A DNA stretch of 64,000 bases, taken from the NCBI RefSeq assembly GCF_937616625.2, contig NC_065576.1:4404501-4468500 (forward strand), written 5' to 3'. The notes below the pieces were generated by a model. That model had not been told where the DNA came from. It made no database searches and was given only the letters and a program-made list of their open reading frames with translations. Positions 45,517 through 55,235 of the stretch are shown in pieces (position 1 is the stretch's first letter; every line of letters starts with the position of its first letter). This stretch comes from Mercurialis annua. Taxonomy: Eukaryota; Streptophyta; Magnoliopsida; Malpighiales; Euphorbiaceae. Both the position numbers and the translations under genes were made by a program.

Positions 45517-46134
45517 CCCTCCGGTACATAATAGTTGTCGCATTTGAAATTTTTTTTGGTTTATAATATTTATTATTTTAGAATATTAAAAAAACATTAA
45601 TTGCTATTTTTTCACGTTTATCTCTCCAATCCTCTCCAAACCGGTCCGATCTGGATCTCTCAAATCTCTCCTCTCCTTTCAGTCGAACTCCATTCCATCG
45701 ACCCGGGTGGCTACGCTCCTACTCGTAGTTAGAAATCAGATGCTGTCCTCTTAAAGAGGCCCCATTCTGTTGGACCAGGCACCACTCTGAGACTTTGTTA
45801 GCGAAGCTGGCGAGCAAAACTTGTCTGCCCTCCCTAAGGCGCGGTTTTGGGGCAATCTAAGCCCGAGTGATCCCCCAGTTCCCATGCCTAACCTCACCTG
45901 CTTTTAGGTCCCGTCATTTTATTAAAAGAATACAATAAATAAATAAGAAATAGATTCACAAATGTAAATAAATTTTAATGTAGAATTTGTTTAATAAAAT
46001 TGTTTATAAATTAATACATGTTAATTTTTTTTTTAATTTTAATATTAAAGTCCAATACAATAAATATTACGTATTAAAAAGTTTTTATTTTATATAAAAT
46101 AATTAAATGCTATAAAAATTATAAATCGGAGGGA
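45517..46134. mobile_element. Stowaway-like MITE holding a GC-rich insert
   Basis: The left end after TA is CCCTCCGGTACATAATAG and the right end is ATAAATCGGAGGGAG, inverted relative to each other. The interior is AT-rich except for a roughly 300-bp GC-rich block (about 45620-45915) that looks foreign to it. Confidence 0.5.
45620..45915. other. GC-rich island of unknown origin
   Basis: About 50-55% GC in surroundings of about 25%. It contains CGACCCGGGTGGCTACGC, AGCGAAGCTGGCGAGC and CCTAAGGCGCGG. The minus strand is open for a little over 40 codons without a motif I know. The composition would suit a mitochondrial DNA insertion or captured gene fragment, but I cannot identify it. Confidence 0.5.
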
Positions 46135-46139
46135 GCAAT

Positions 46140-46838
46140 AATTTAAAAACAAATTAAGCCAAAGGTGGTGTGGGTGTTGGGCCTTAGGATACAGCCACCA
46201 CGTGTGTCGCACCTTCATGAGAAAGTTACAGCACGTGATATAACTCTACTATGCACATGCATTCTTTCCTTTACCGAGTCCAAGTGTCCATTAAAGAAAG
46301 AAAAAGAAAAGCTTTAATAGGTAAGAGAGGATTTTCTCAAAAACAAAGAGCAATAAAGGATGATAGGCTTCCGTAAATAAGTAAAATTCCCTAATTTCTA
46401 TTTTGAAAATATCTTTTCTTTTATGTTTTTTTTATTAATTAAAATTATTTTTTATTTATTATATTCTTAATGAATTACTATTTTAAACGTAAATTAAAAT
46501 ATAATTATTAGTGAAATGGCAATTTCACTATTTTTTATTTGCCTTGAGCATCTTTAAGTTTTAATTCTTAGTAAAGTTATTTTTAAATTTTTATTTAATG
46601 ATTAGATTATTCTTGCGGTCTATTTTTAGCTATTTTTTATTGACATAGTATTATTAAAGTGACGATTTTTAAAGATCATATTTTAATAGGATCAGAGCAG
46701 TTTTTAGATTCTAACATTACTATCCTTTCTGTTATTTTCTTTTTATGTTATCTTTATAATTTTTAAATTAATGTTATTTGATAGCAATTGATCTTAAGCC
46801 CTCTGATAATAATAACACTGGTTTCATATAGTTTGCTA
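46140..46838. other. AT-rich intergenic DNA
   Basis: At about 46195-46245 there are CACGTGTGTCGC and CAGCACGTGAT motifs (G-box-like). No gene is recognised. Confidence 0.4.
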
Positions 46839-48090
46839 GGGGTGGGCATGAACCGGTTAACCGGTCCACAAAGGTAAAAACAATTATAAAAAAATACTAC
46901 ATTTTCTAAAATAATATGATTTCCTACCTTAACAAGGAAAAAATCGAGAAAATACCTCGACTTTTAAAACAATTATTTATTTACTCTAAAATATGTTTAT
47001 ATTATAATTATACATACTTTTTATTATTATTTTACTTTAACTAAATTTTTTTTACTCTAACCATATTAACATCTGTCACTTTTTTTTTCTCTCTCCTTCT
47101 CTTTCTCTTTCTATTTCTCTCTTTCTCTTTGTTCTTCTTTTCCTTTTTCTTCTTTGTTCGCCATTTTTCTGTTCTTCTTTATTTCTTCTTTTTTCTTCTT
47201 AATCGTTCCTTCATCGCTTCGCCATTGCTCTGCCATCGTTTCGTCGTCATTCTTCCGTTCTTTCATGTTTGATATTAGCGATATTTTTTTTTAATTCGTG
47301 GTGATTAATACGATTTATGTTAATTTTCAGATTTAAATAAATTACTCTTTGATTATTTTCAATTTTATATCTAAAACTCTGCATGAAAACGATTTTATGA
47401 TGAAAAAAAAACAATTTTCTGCAAACAAAACAACATCTGATTATCATATGAGTATCACTGCATTATCATCACATTATCATAACACTGTAGAAAAAATAAT
47501 TTTTTTATAAAAAAAATAGCCTCTAATTATTATATGAGTATAATTGTATTATCATGTAGGTATCATAACATTGCGGGAAAACAAAAATCTGCATAAAATA
47601 TTTTTTGATTATCATATCGTTATCATAATATTATCATATATCGTTATCATAACATTATCATATATCGTTATCATAACATTATCATATGACACCGAGATGA
47701 TGATATTTATGGTATCAAGATGATAATGTTATGATAATATCTATGATTATGTCATGATAAAACAGTATCTGATTATCATGTCAGTATCAGTATATTATCA
47801 TGTTGTTATCATAACACTGCAGTAAAATAACTAGATGATAATGAAATATGATAAGGTTATAATAATTGGATGATAACGTATGCAAAAATATAATTACAGA
47901 ATGATTTATGATAACCAGATGATAATAGAGTAAATCATAAATATTTTTAAACCAAGAGTAAAAACATAAATTTGAAAAAAAAAACATGAGGTATTTTCTG
48001 CAACTTTTCCGTGTTGAGGTAAAATGTGCAAATATTTTTATTTTTGGAGTAAATATCTAAATTTCCTTTTTGTAAACCCGTTCATAGTAG
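46838..48090. mobile_element. Foldback element, probably nested in a hAT MITE
   Basis: An outer left end TAGGGGTGGGCATGAACCGG (46838) suggests a hAT MITE whose right end is degenerate (CCCGTTCAT near 48079). Inside, left arm AACAAGGAAAAAATCGAGAA and AATACCTCG (46930-46960) is inverted at the right as CATGAGGTATTTTCTGCAAC and TTTTCCGTGTTGAGG (47986-48022). The middle is a CT-rich stretch (47090-47270) then TTATCATAAC-type repeats in both orientations. No coding capacity. Confidence 0.4.
47618..47689. repeat. Three 24-bp tandem repeats (CGTTATCATAA...)
   Basis: Units at 47618, 47642 and 47666, nearly identical, with a core of CGTTATCATAACATTATCAT. They lie in a longer region where the same TTATCATAAC words recur on both strands (about 47440-47930). 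Confidence 0.9.
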
Positions 48091-48240
48091 TATTATTTTT
48101 AAAATTACGCACAGCTGAGATATTTTCGTGCAACCACAAGCATAAAAAGTTAAAATAACATTCTATTTATTTTGTATTTGACACTCTAAAAATATTTATT
48201 TAAATTATAAAAATAATTTGAATACGTTATACAAAATAAT

Positions 48241-48565
48241 GGGTTAATTCTATAAAAAAATCACGAACTTTACACGAAATTTCATTTTAATCACAACTTT
48301 TAAAACTTGTCATATAAAACCACGAACGTTTCATATATTTTTTTCAAATTCGTTTCCTAATCAATTTTTGGTGTATTTTTGGTGACGTGGCCACTGAAAT
48401 CTGGTGGATTTGAAAATTATATGAAAGGTAAAATTCACTGGAAAAATAATCGGTGATAGATTTGAAAATAAAAATGAAAGTTCATGGTTTTATATTGCAA
48501 CTTTTTAAAGTCGTGATTAAAATGAATTTTCGTATAAAATTCGTGATTATTTACAGAATTAATCC
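48241..48565. mobile_element. Mutator-like MITE, second copy
   Basis: Arms GGGTTAATTCTATAAAAAAA and the inverse ATTTACAGAATTAATCC, each about 100 bp, share ATCACGAACTTTACACG with the copy at 39846. Flanks CAAAATAAT (48232-48240) and TAAAATAAT (48566-48574) match at 8 of 9 bases. Confidence 0.75.
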
Positions 48566-48665
48566 TAAAATAATATACTTTTTATCACAATTATATTTTA
48601 TGTATATTTCAATGAGGCTCAACTATTTATTAAATATAAAGTTTTGCGTCTTTTATCAGTTAAAA

Positions 48666-51600
48666 TGTAATACCCCTAATTTTCAAAATAAGGAATTTTT
48701 GAAAATGCGGTGAATCGGAAATTAGCGGCGGTAGAGTACCGGCTTAGAAATTAATTTTCGGTGTTTAAATGCGTGTGATTGATTTATTTGTGATATGTGA
48801 TCAATTATTTAAATGTTTACGTGTGCATGGCTACGAAAATTAATTATTGTGCATGGGTGGCATTTTCGTAATTTTCGGTCATTAATTGGTAAAACCGATT
48901 TAAATAATTAAAAACGTTAAAAAAATTAAGTTATAAATATATTTGCTCAAGATTTGATCATATAAGAAATTAATTTAGTTCGGAAACGTTTTTCGAAAAA
49001 GATTTTACGGAACCTCGAAAACCGTAAAAATAATTTAAATAAGCTAAGATTGGCTTAACTTGGGGAGAAAGCAAGTGAGTAAGGAAATGACACATATTTG
49101 GACACTTGTCAACATGCATGTAGCCTAAGAGTTGAGCTAATGATTGCAATTAAAAAAGGTAAATTAGACCCCACAACTTTTTAAACTAAAATGCTATAAG
49201 TGGAAAATCTCTTTTCTTCTCCATTTTCTTAGGAGCAAATAGAATAGTAGAGAAAACCAAAAGTCACACTCTCTCATTTTCTTGTCTTGGCCGAACCACT
49301 CCCAAAGAAAATAACAAACCCCATTAATCTTTTTAACTCAAGCTTTTTGATAAGGTAAGATGAAAAGCCTTTGTAAATGTGTTATGTGAATATTTTGTGG
49401 GTTCCTATTCTTCTTCTTCTTGGGTTTTATGCTTTAATGGAAGGTTTCTTAAAGTTTTAAAAATGAGATCCTTCTTTCAAAATGTATTTTCTTAAGAGGA
49501 TTAAAATATGTGGGTGATGTTTGTTTTTGAAAAAAAATTTCGGATTTAATAAAAATTTGGTTCAAGGGTTTAAAACCTACATGCAATCATGGATTATGGC
49601 TTTAATGAGCTAGATAAAACATGGGTAAGAGTTGGTTTTAAAAGAATCAAAGTTTTTAAGGTAGTTATGTTTTACATTTGTTTTCAAACTTGAACAAGTC
49701 TTATGAACTTAGTTTAAAAAGCTGGAAATTTTATTTTGGATGTTAAAAGGTTGGTTTTTGAGAAAAATTAAGGGTTTTAAAAAGAAAATTTAAAGGGTTA
49801 ATTTGTGGTGTTAAAAAGGCCGAATATTTTCATGATTAATCATGAAGTAGGGTTTTAAAATTTCATGTTTATAATGATTTAAAATTTCTTAAGAGATTTG
49901 GTGGTTTCAAAGATCAAAGTGTGAAAGTTTAATAATTTTCTTTAAAACCGAAAATAATAAGATTAAAAGGAAAATTTATGGAATAAATTGTTTTGAGTTT
50001 TAAAGTTGTTAAAATGGGTGATCATGTGTGAAATGTGTCTAAGATTTTGAAATTAAAAATTAGTGGGTAATTTAATTGTAATTGCCGAATGGTGTTATGA
50101 TTTTCCATTCTTTGATAATTTGTTGTGTTTATTATAAGTTTGCATGATTTAATTTTTGATAAAATTTGTTAGTGGAAATTTTGTTATGGCCGAATATAAT
50201 TCTTTGATGGCATGAAAATATTATGGAAATGTTTAATTGTTAAAAATTGTGTTATATGGTGAATTTGATATGTTGGCCGAATAGTTGGCCATTAGATGTA
50301 TGATTGTTTAATTGTTTGTGGTGTGATTAATATTGTAATATTTAATCAAGTGTGATTAAATATTTTGGTAGAGTTAAATTTCATTCAATTTGAAATTGAT
50401 TGGCTATTTTGGTATAGGTGGTTTAGAGAGTGGGGTGGTGGTCGGCGAACCACTACCGGCCGGTAAACGGAGCACGGTGTCTCTGTTTATCCGAGCCAAG
50501 ATTTGGTCGGGTTGAAACCGAACCAAAATGGACCAAGGCCAAGAGGGGGCCGAAACCGTAATTAGACCCCGGACTAGAACTTTGGACTTTTATTTAGACT
50601 TGACTAAATAATTTGGACCCAAAGTTAAAAAGTTAAAAAGGTAAGTAATTAATTAAAATTTGGTAAAAGGACTAAAACGCAAGATTTGAAAGTATAAGGA
50701 CTAATATGTCCTAAATGGATTTTGGTGGACTTAAAAGGTAAGTGAAACCTTGAATTTGTTTAAATTAGAAGTTTTTAAGATTTTGAACTTTTAATTTGGG
50801 CTTGGACCCAAAAGATTTATATTTTTAAATAAATTGGAATTAATTAGTTGATATAAACTAATTAATGTTTTATTTAATTAAAATTGGAAAATTTTAATTA
50901 AAGGATGTATATAAGTATATTGTATTTTTATAAAAGAGGATTTGAAATAAGGGTATTTTGGAATATGGAAAATTTATAAGAACCGAATAATATTTTTTAA
51001 AATATGGGAATTTTTCCGAAAGGGTAAAATGGTAAAATTTACCTAAGGTTTAGATGGACCAAATTATGAATTTAATTGGATTCCTAAGATTGAACCCGAT
51101 ACGTAGTAGGTGTACGGGCCACGATGTCGATCGTGATGATTAGTGGGAAACGTTTTGATTAACAAACGTTTAGAGATTTGACGAAAGGTCAATCTCGGAA
51201 TGCGAAGCATTCGCGGGACAATAATTGCCGAGGAGCTAAATGTGGATTAGCGTGCGTAAATAATTGTGGAACGACAGTCTGTGAGTTTGCATTATTACAT
51301 GCATACATTAAAGTAATAAAATTACTATTATTACTTTAATGTGGGAAAATTAATATCATAAAGCATTTTAAATATATCGTATATTTATTTTGAGTAAATA
51401 AAATTATTATGGAATGAGTCTACGAAACGTGCCATCCTATTTGGGCTATAATAGGACTATGTGATCACTAGTTATTGCATGCATATTTATTTTTACGTTA
51501 AGTGGATGTGGAAATCTAGACGACGGTCTAGAAGTCTGAGACGACGGTCCAGACATAGCGGGAGAGCTTCTAAGACGACGGTCTAGAACCCCGAACAAGT

Positions 51601-52645
51601 TAACGGTGACGGAACGTTAGAGTTCGGCCGATTGATTTAAGAACTAACGGCGTCATGGAACACTTAATGTTATCGGTCGTTGAGTTCATGAGAAAAGTTG
51701 GGAACAGTCTAAACAAAAGTTTAAAACTGTAAAGGATAGTGGAAAATAAACTAGAGTCGAGTGAATTTACGGATTCAGCCGACTAGTTTATTAATCTAAG
51801 TCTGAAAGGAGACTTAGAGGAATATGGATTAGAAATTGCATTTCATTTCAAAAGCTTTACGTTTCTGTGATTGAACCGGTAGTAAATATTTAAATATATC
51901 TATTTTATAACGAGTTAAATTATTTAATGTGTGTTTGTAAGATGTCAACTCACCAGTATATCTGACCCCGTTGTTGTACCAATTTTTCAGGTACGTAGAC
52001 TGTCATTTTGGTGAGGCTTCATATTCTTGTTTCGTGAAGTCTCTATTTTGGCGATGTGGTATTTTGTAAATACTTTCCTATCTTAGCGCTGCAGTAGAAA
52101 TGTCTAGATAGACGGAACTCCTTAGCATGCTTTTTAATTTGCGATGAACTGCCACGTTATAACTCTGTTTTATTTTCATCGCTTATAATTATGTTAATGT
52201 ATGCATGCTTATTACGGATATTTTGTGATGCCTCTCAGGTATTTGAGATACCGAGATAAATGTGGAAAACAGTAAATGAAACTGTTGGCATCAAAACAAA
52301 AATGTGTATGTGGGCCCGACGTGGCATAAATGAGATTTGCATGTCTTACCCTAAAAACGTTTTGAAAAAGGGTTATAAAAGTTGACATGTTAAGAAAAAG
52401 GAAAAGAGGTCCCATGAAATGAGTGACCTAGTATTTACGTTTCGGAATCTAAAATGTAAAATTTTATTCCGCGAAAAAAATTTATAGTGAATTTCGAAAC
52501 AATTTTATATGAGAAAACTTTTTAAAGAAAAGTTAAGGTGTTTTAATGGGAAAAATGGATTTTATTTTTAAGGCTTGCTACGGGTTTCGGAGCAACCACT
52601 CCCATTCCCTAGCGCCGGTCTCGATCCGAGAATCGGGTCGTGACA
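48666..52645 (+). repeat. 5' LTR of gag-only element
   Basis: 3980 bp, TG...CA. Notable features: a TATAAAAG at 50929-50936, a perfect 14-bp hairpin at 51306-51341, and three copies of GACGACGGTCYAGA at about 51519-51578. The TE transcription start was not determined. Confidence 0.95.
51306..51341. other. Perfect 14-bp hairpin in LTR
   Basis: CATTAAAGTAATAA (51306-51319) pairs with TTATTACTTTAATG (51328-51341) across an 8-base loop. The same hairpin is at 57876-57911 in the 3' LTR. Confidence 0.9.
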
Positions 52646-52649
52646 AAGG

Positions 52650-52661
52650 TGGTATCAGAGC
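52650..52661 (+). other. Primer binding site of gag-only element
   Basis: TGGTATCAGAGC, four bases after the 5' LTR, is complementary to the 3' end of plant initiator methionine tRNA and is the usual site for chromoviruses. Confidence 0.9.
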
Positions 52662-53297
52662 AATGGTCGATTAATTGGGCCATTGCGTGAAAAAGTGATT
52701 TTATTTTCGAAAAGAGAATCGAAAATTTTTGAGAAATGAAAAATTGTGATTTTACTTCGATGTGCGAATCGAAATTATAGATGATGTGGCGTGATGTGGA
52801 AAGTTGAGTTGTTTATTGAGTTCCTAGGAAGGAATGAGTATCCCTAGGAAATCTACTGCAGCAAAAATAGGAAATCGATGTCATGTCTTGACTAAGTTAT
52901 CATTTTTTCAAAATTCCATTCCGTAGTATTCCCTAGGAATTGAATTTGTGATGTTGTGATTAAATGATAATGTGATTGATTGCAATTATGTGATTTAACG
53001 CTTGAAAATGTGATTTGGTGATTAATTGCAATTGCTTGATGTGATAATTGGGAATGTGATTTTGTGAATATTTGCAATTACGTGATTGATAATTGAGATT
53101 TGATTGGGTGATTGAAACCGAAAATTTATGGTGTAATTGCTATGTGAAAAGTGTGCAAAGTGAGTATGTGATTTAATTTTTGCATGGTGTGTTGGTTGAA
53201 CCGAAATGTGTTCGGTGATAATGTGAAAATTGTGATAATTGTGATTGTTGTGTGTTTAATGTGCACGGGATTCACATGGGTTTTATTTTGTGACAGT
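52662..53297 (+). other. Leader with degenerate TGTGATT repeats
   Basis: Non-coding leader between primer site and gag. About 52945-53260 consists of loosely repeated TGTGATT and TTGCAATT words. A frame with ATG at 53184 runs into gag and would add 38 mostly hydrophobic residues, but that part derives from the repeat and is probably untranslated. Confidence 0.5.
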
Positions 53298-54005
53298 ATG
53301 TCTAGATTTTCGGATAACATGTCACAAGGGAATCGGTATGTTGCGGATGCCGGATCGGTCAACGTGAATGTAGAGCAGTTTTTGAGGAGCGTGACCCCGG
53401 AAACCGCAAATGCTGAAAATGGTAGTAATGCTATTGGAAATGGCTTTCAATCGGAATCGGTTGGGTTGCAACCACCGAACCCTAGCTTTAGAGCCGATTG
53501 GTTCACCAAGGGAGTGGACAAGTTTAAGGAGGCTAAGATGAATGCTATAGAGGCTAAGGAGAGGGTTGCCGAAGCCTTAGATGATGTGGCTAGAACCGAG
53601 AGCCGTGAGAGGTATAGGTATGTGTTGTTGGGAGGTTATCTCGATACTTTGACTAGGGGAAGCAAGTCGGTTCGAGAGTATATGGAGGAGTTCATGAGGT
53701 TTAATTCGGCGGTACCGGATTTGATGATGAATACGGAGGATGTTCATTCCCGTTTCATTTACGGTTTAGGTGATGAGTTTTACGGATTGTTGAATGAGAG
53801 GGCGAGACCACTTCCGTACTTATACGGACGAGCATTAGCATTAGAGGAGTATATGTTAGCCCGAGGAACACCACCGCAAGCTTACTTTTATCCCTATACC
53901 GAGAATCCTATCTTTGGAGCGATGATACCCGATGATGAGGAGCAAGAGGAGGATCCGGAAGAAGACCCGGAGGAGGATCCCGAGGAGTATGTTCCGTTGG
54001 ATTAG
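53298..54005 (+). CDS. gag: Truncated Gag protein with acidic C-terminal tail
   Basis: 235 residues from ATG 53298 (MSRFSDNMSQ). An in-frame ATG at 53184 is possible but would start in repeat sequence. The region around 125-165 (SVREYMEEFMRF ... RFIYGLGDEF) is the C-terminal half of the retrotransposon Gag core. The upstream Trp-rich half of that domain is missing, and there is no zinc knuckle and no protease. The protein ends with DEEQEEDPEEDPEEDPEE, an acidic repeat where the basic RNA-binding region would normally be. This is the only coding sequence of the element. A structural protein that joins particles made by an autonomous relative is conceivable; loss of RNA binding would be unusual. 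Family assignment is fairly sure, function is not. Confidence 0.75.
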   Translation: MSRFSDNMSQGNRYVADAGSVNVNVEQFLRSVTPETANAENGSNAIGNGFQSESVGLQPPNPSFRADWFTKGVDKFKEAKMNAIEAKERVAEALDDVARTESRERYRYVLLGGYLDTLTRGSKSVREYMEEFMRFNSAVPDLMMNTEDVHSRFIYGLGDEFYGLLNERARPLPYLYGRALALEEYMLARGTPPQAYFYPYTENPIFGAMIPDDEEQEEDPEEDPEEDPEEYVPLD

Positions 54006-55222
54006 GAGTGAGATTTAGATCTCGGGAGTAGCGACAGGTATTCTTTAAGATTAAGTTTCGTTTTAAGTTTAAGTTAGATATTTGGCAAATAAGAATTAAT
54101 AGTATGATAAAATGAATAGAAAACAAAATAATAAGAATGAATCATGAATGAAAAAGGTAAAATGGAATTAGTAAATAAATTCACTCAATGAATTAGTAAT
54201 TGAAATAATATAGTGTAAAAAAAAATATGGAGTATAATTCGGTTGTAGAATGGAATGTGAATTTTACGGCAAATAAATAAAATAATGGAATAAGATAAAA
54301 AGAAAAGGGCAATAGAAATCATAAGAGAAATTTGAGATAAAAAAAAAAAAAAAAAAAAAATCTTAATTATTCTCGGAGTACAAATCCAAAAGTAACTTAC
54401 GAAAGTTTTTCTATGAAATTTTTTTTTAAAAGTTTGTATTTTAAAACGGTATAGCAAGCTCGGACCCAACATAAAATATTTGGCATGCATGTAAAAATTT
54501 TGAAAATGCATAAAGGTAATATTTACATTCATCATGAAAATAAATTTAAAAGAAAAATGCAACTCTTTGATAGTGAGAGCCGTCATTATCCCGAGCTACG
54601 GTTATACGAGAAGTGATGAACGAAAATTTTACGTTTTCAAGAAAAAGTTGTGTCGGCCAAAATTTTATAAAAAAAAAATATTTTTGGAGAATTTTAAAGT
54701 GAGTAAAAACGGGTAAGTACTCCCGGAAATAATGAAAATTTTGTATAGACGAAATTTTTATTTTGGTTAAGTATGTCAAATTCTAAAATCTTTAGAATAA
54801 TGAGAATGAGTTATTTCTAAAGGAAATATATGTATGATTTGGAAAATCTATAGAAAAATATTTAAAATAAATAAGGAAGTAATAGAAGATAAAGTGATAT
54901 AGACATTATATGGTTATCCAAATTGAATATAGGATAATTGGGTAGTTAAGTGATAACTAGAAACTAGTTAAACTTGACTATAGAAATCCCATGGAAATAT
55001 TGAGTTATGGAATAGATTTACTTGGTGGTATGCTTAAGTTATGATTAAGTATAGCCTTAGCAAGTGTGTTTTAGTATGTGAGAATTTCCGTAAAGGCAAA
55101 GTCGTGATGTGAAAGGTAGAGTTACCTTTGTGTCGGAAAAAGTTCCGAGTTACGGAAATGGAAAGGAAAAGAATAAAGTTGAAGGGAAAAAGGATTATGA
55201 AAATTCGAGGACGAATTTTTAT
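54006..55222 (+). other. Non-coding internal remainder of gag-only element
   Basis: About 1.2 kb where protease, reverse transcriptase and integrase would be expected. No motif of these is visible in any frame. It is AT-rich, with a 23-base A run at about 54338-54360 and two short stretches of mixed composition near 54590-54660 and 55080-55200. Confidence 0.7.
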
Positions 55223-55231
55223 AAGGGGGAG
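55223..55231 (+). other. Polypurine tract of gag-only element
   Basis: AAGGGGGAG four bases before the 3' LTR. Confidence 0.75.
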
Positions 55232-55235
55232 TGAA

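Noticed and set aside
52212..52415. 67-codon minus-strand frame in the giant LTR (repeated at 58782-58985)
   Set aside because: Duplicate only because it lies in both LTRs; no motif and no start context that supports a gene.
53184..53297. Hydrophobic 38-residue extension of Gag
   Set aside because: It is encoded by the TGTGATT repeat leader, so hydrophobicity follows from the repeat; the ATG at 53298 is preferred.
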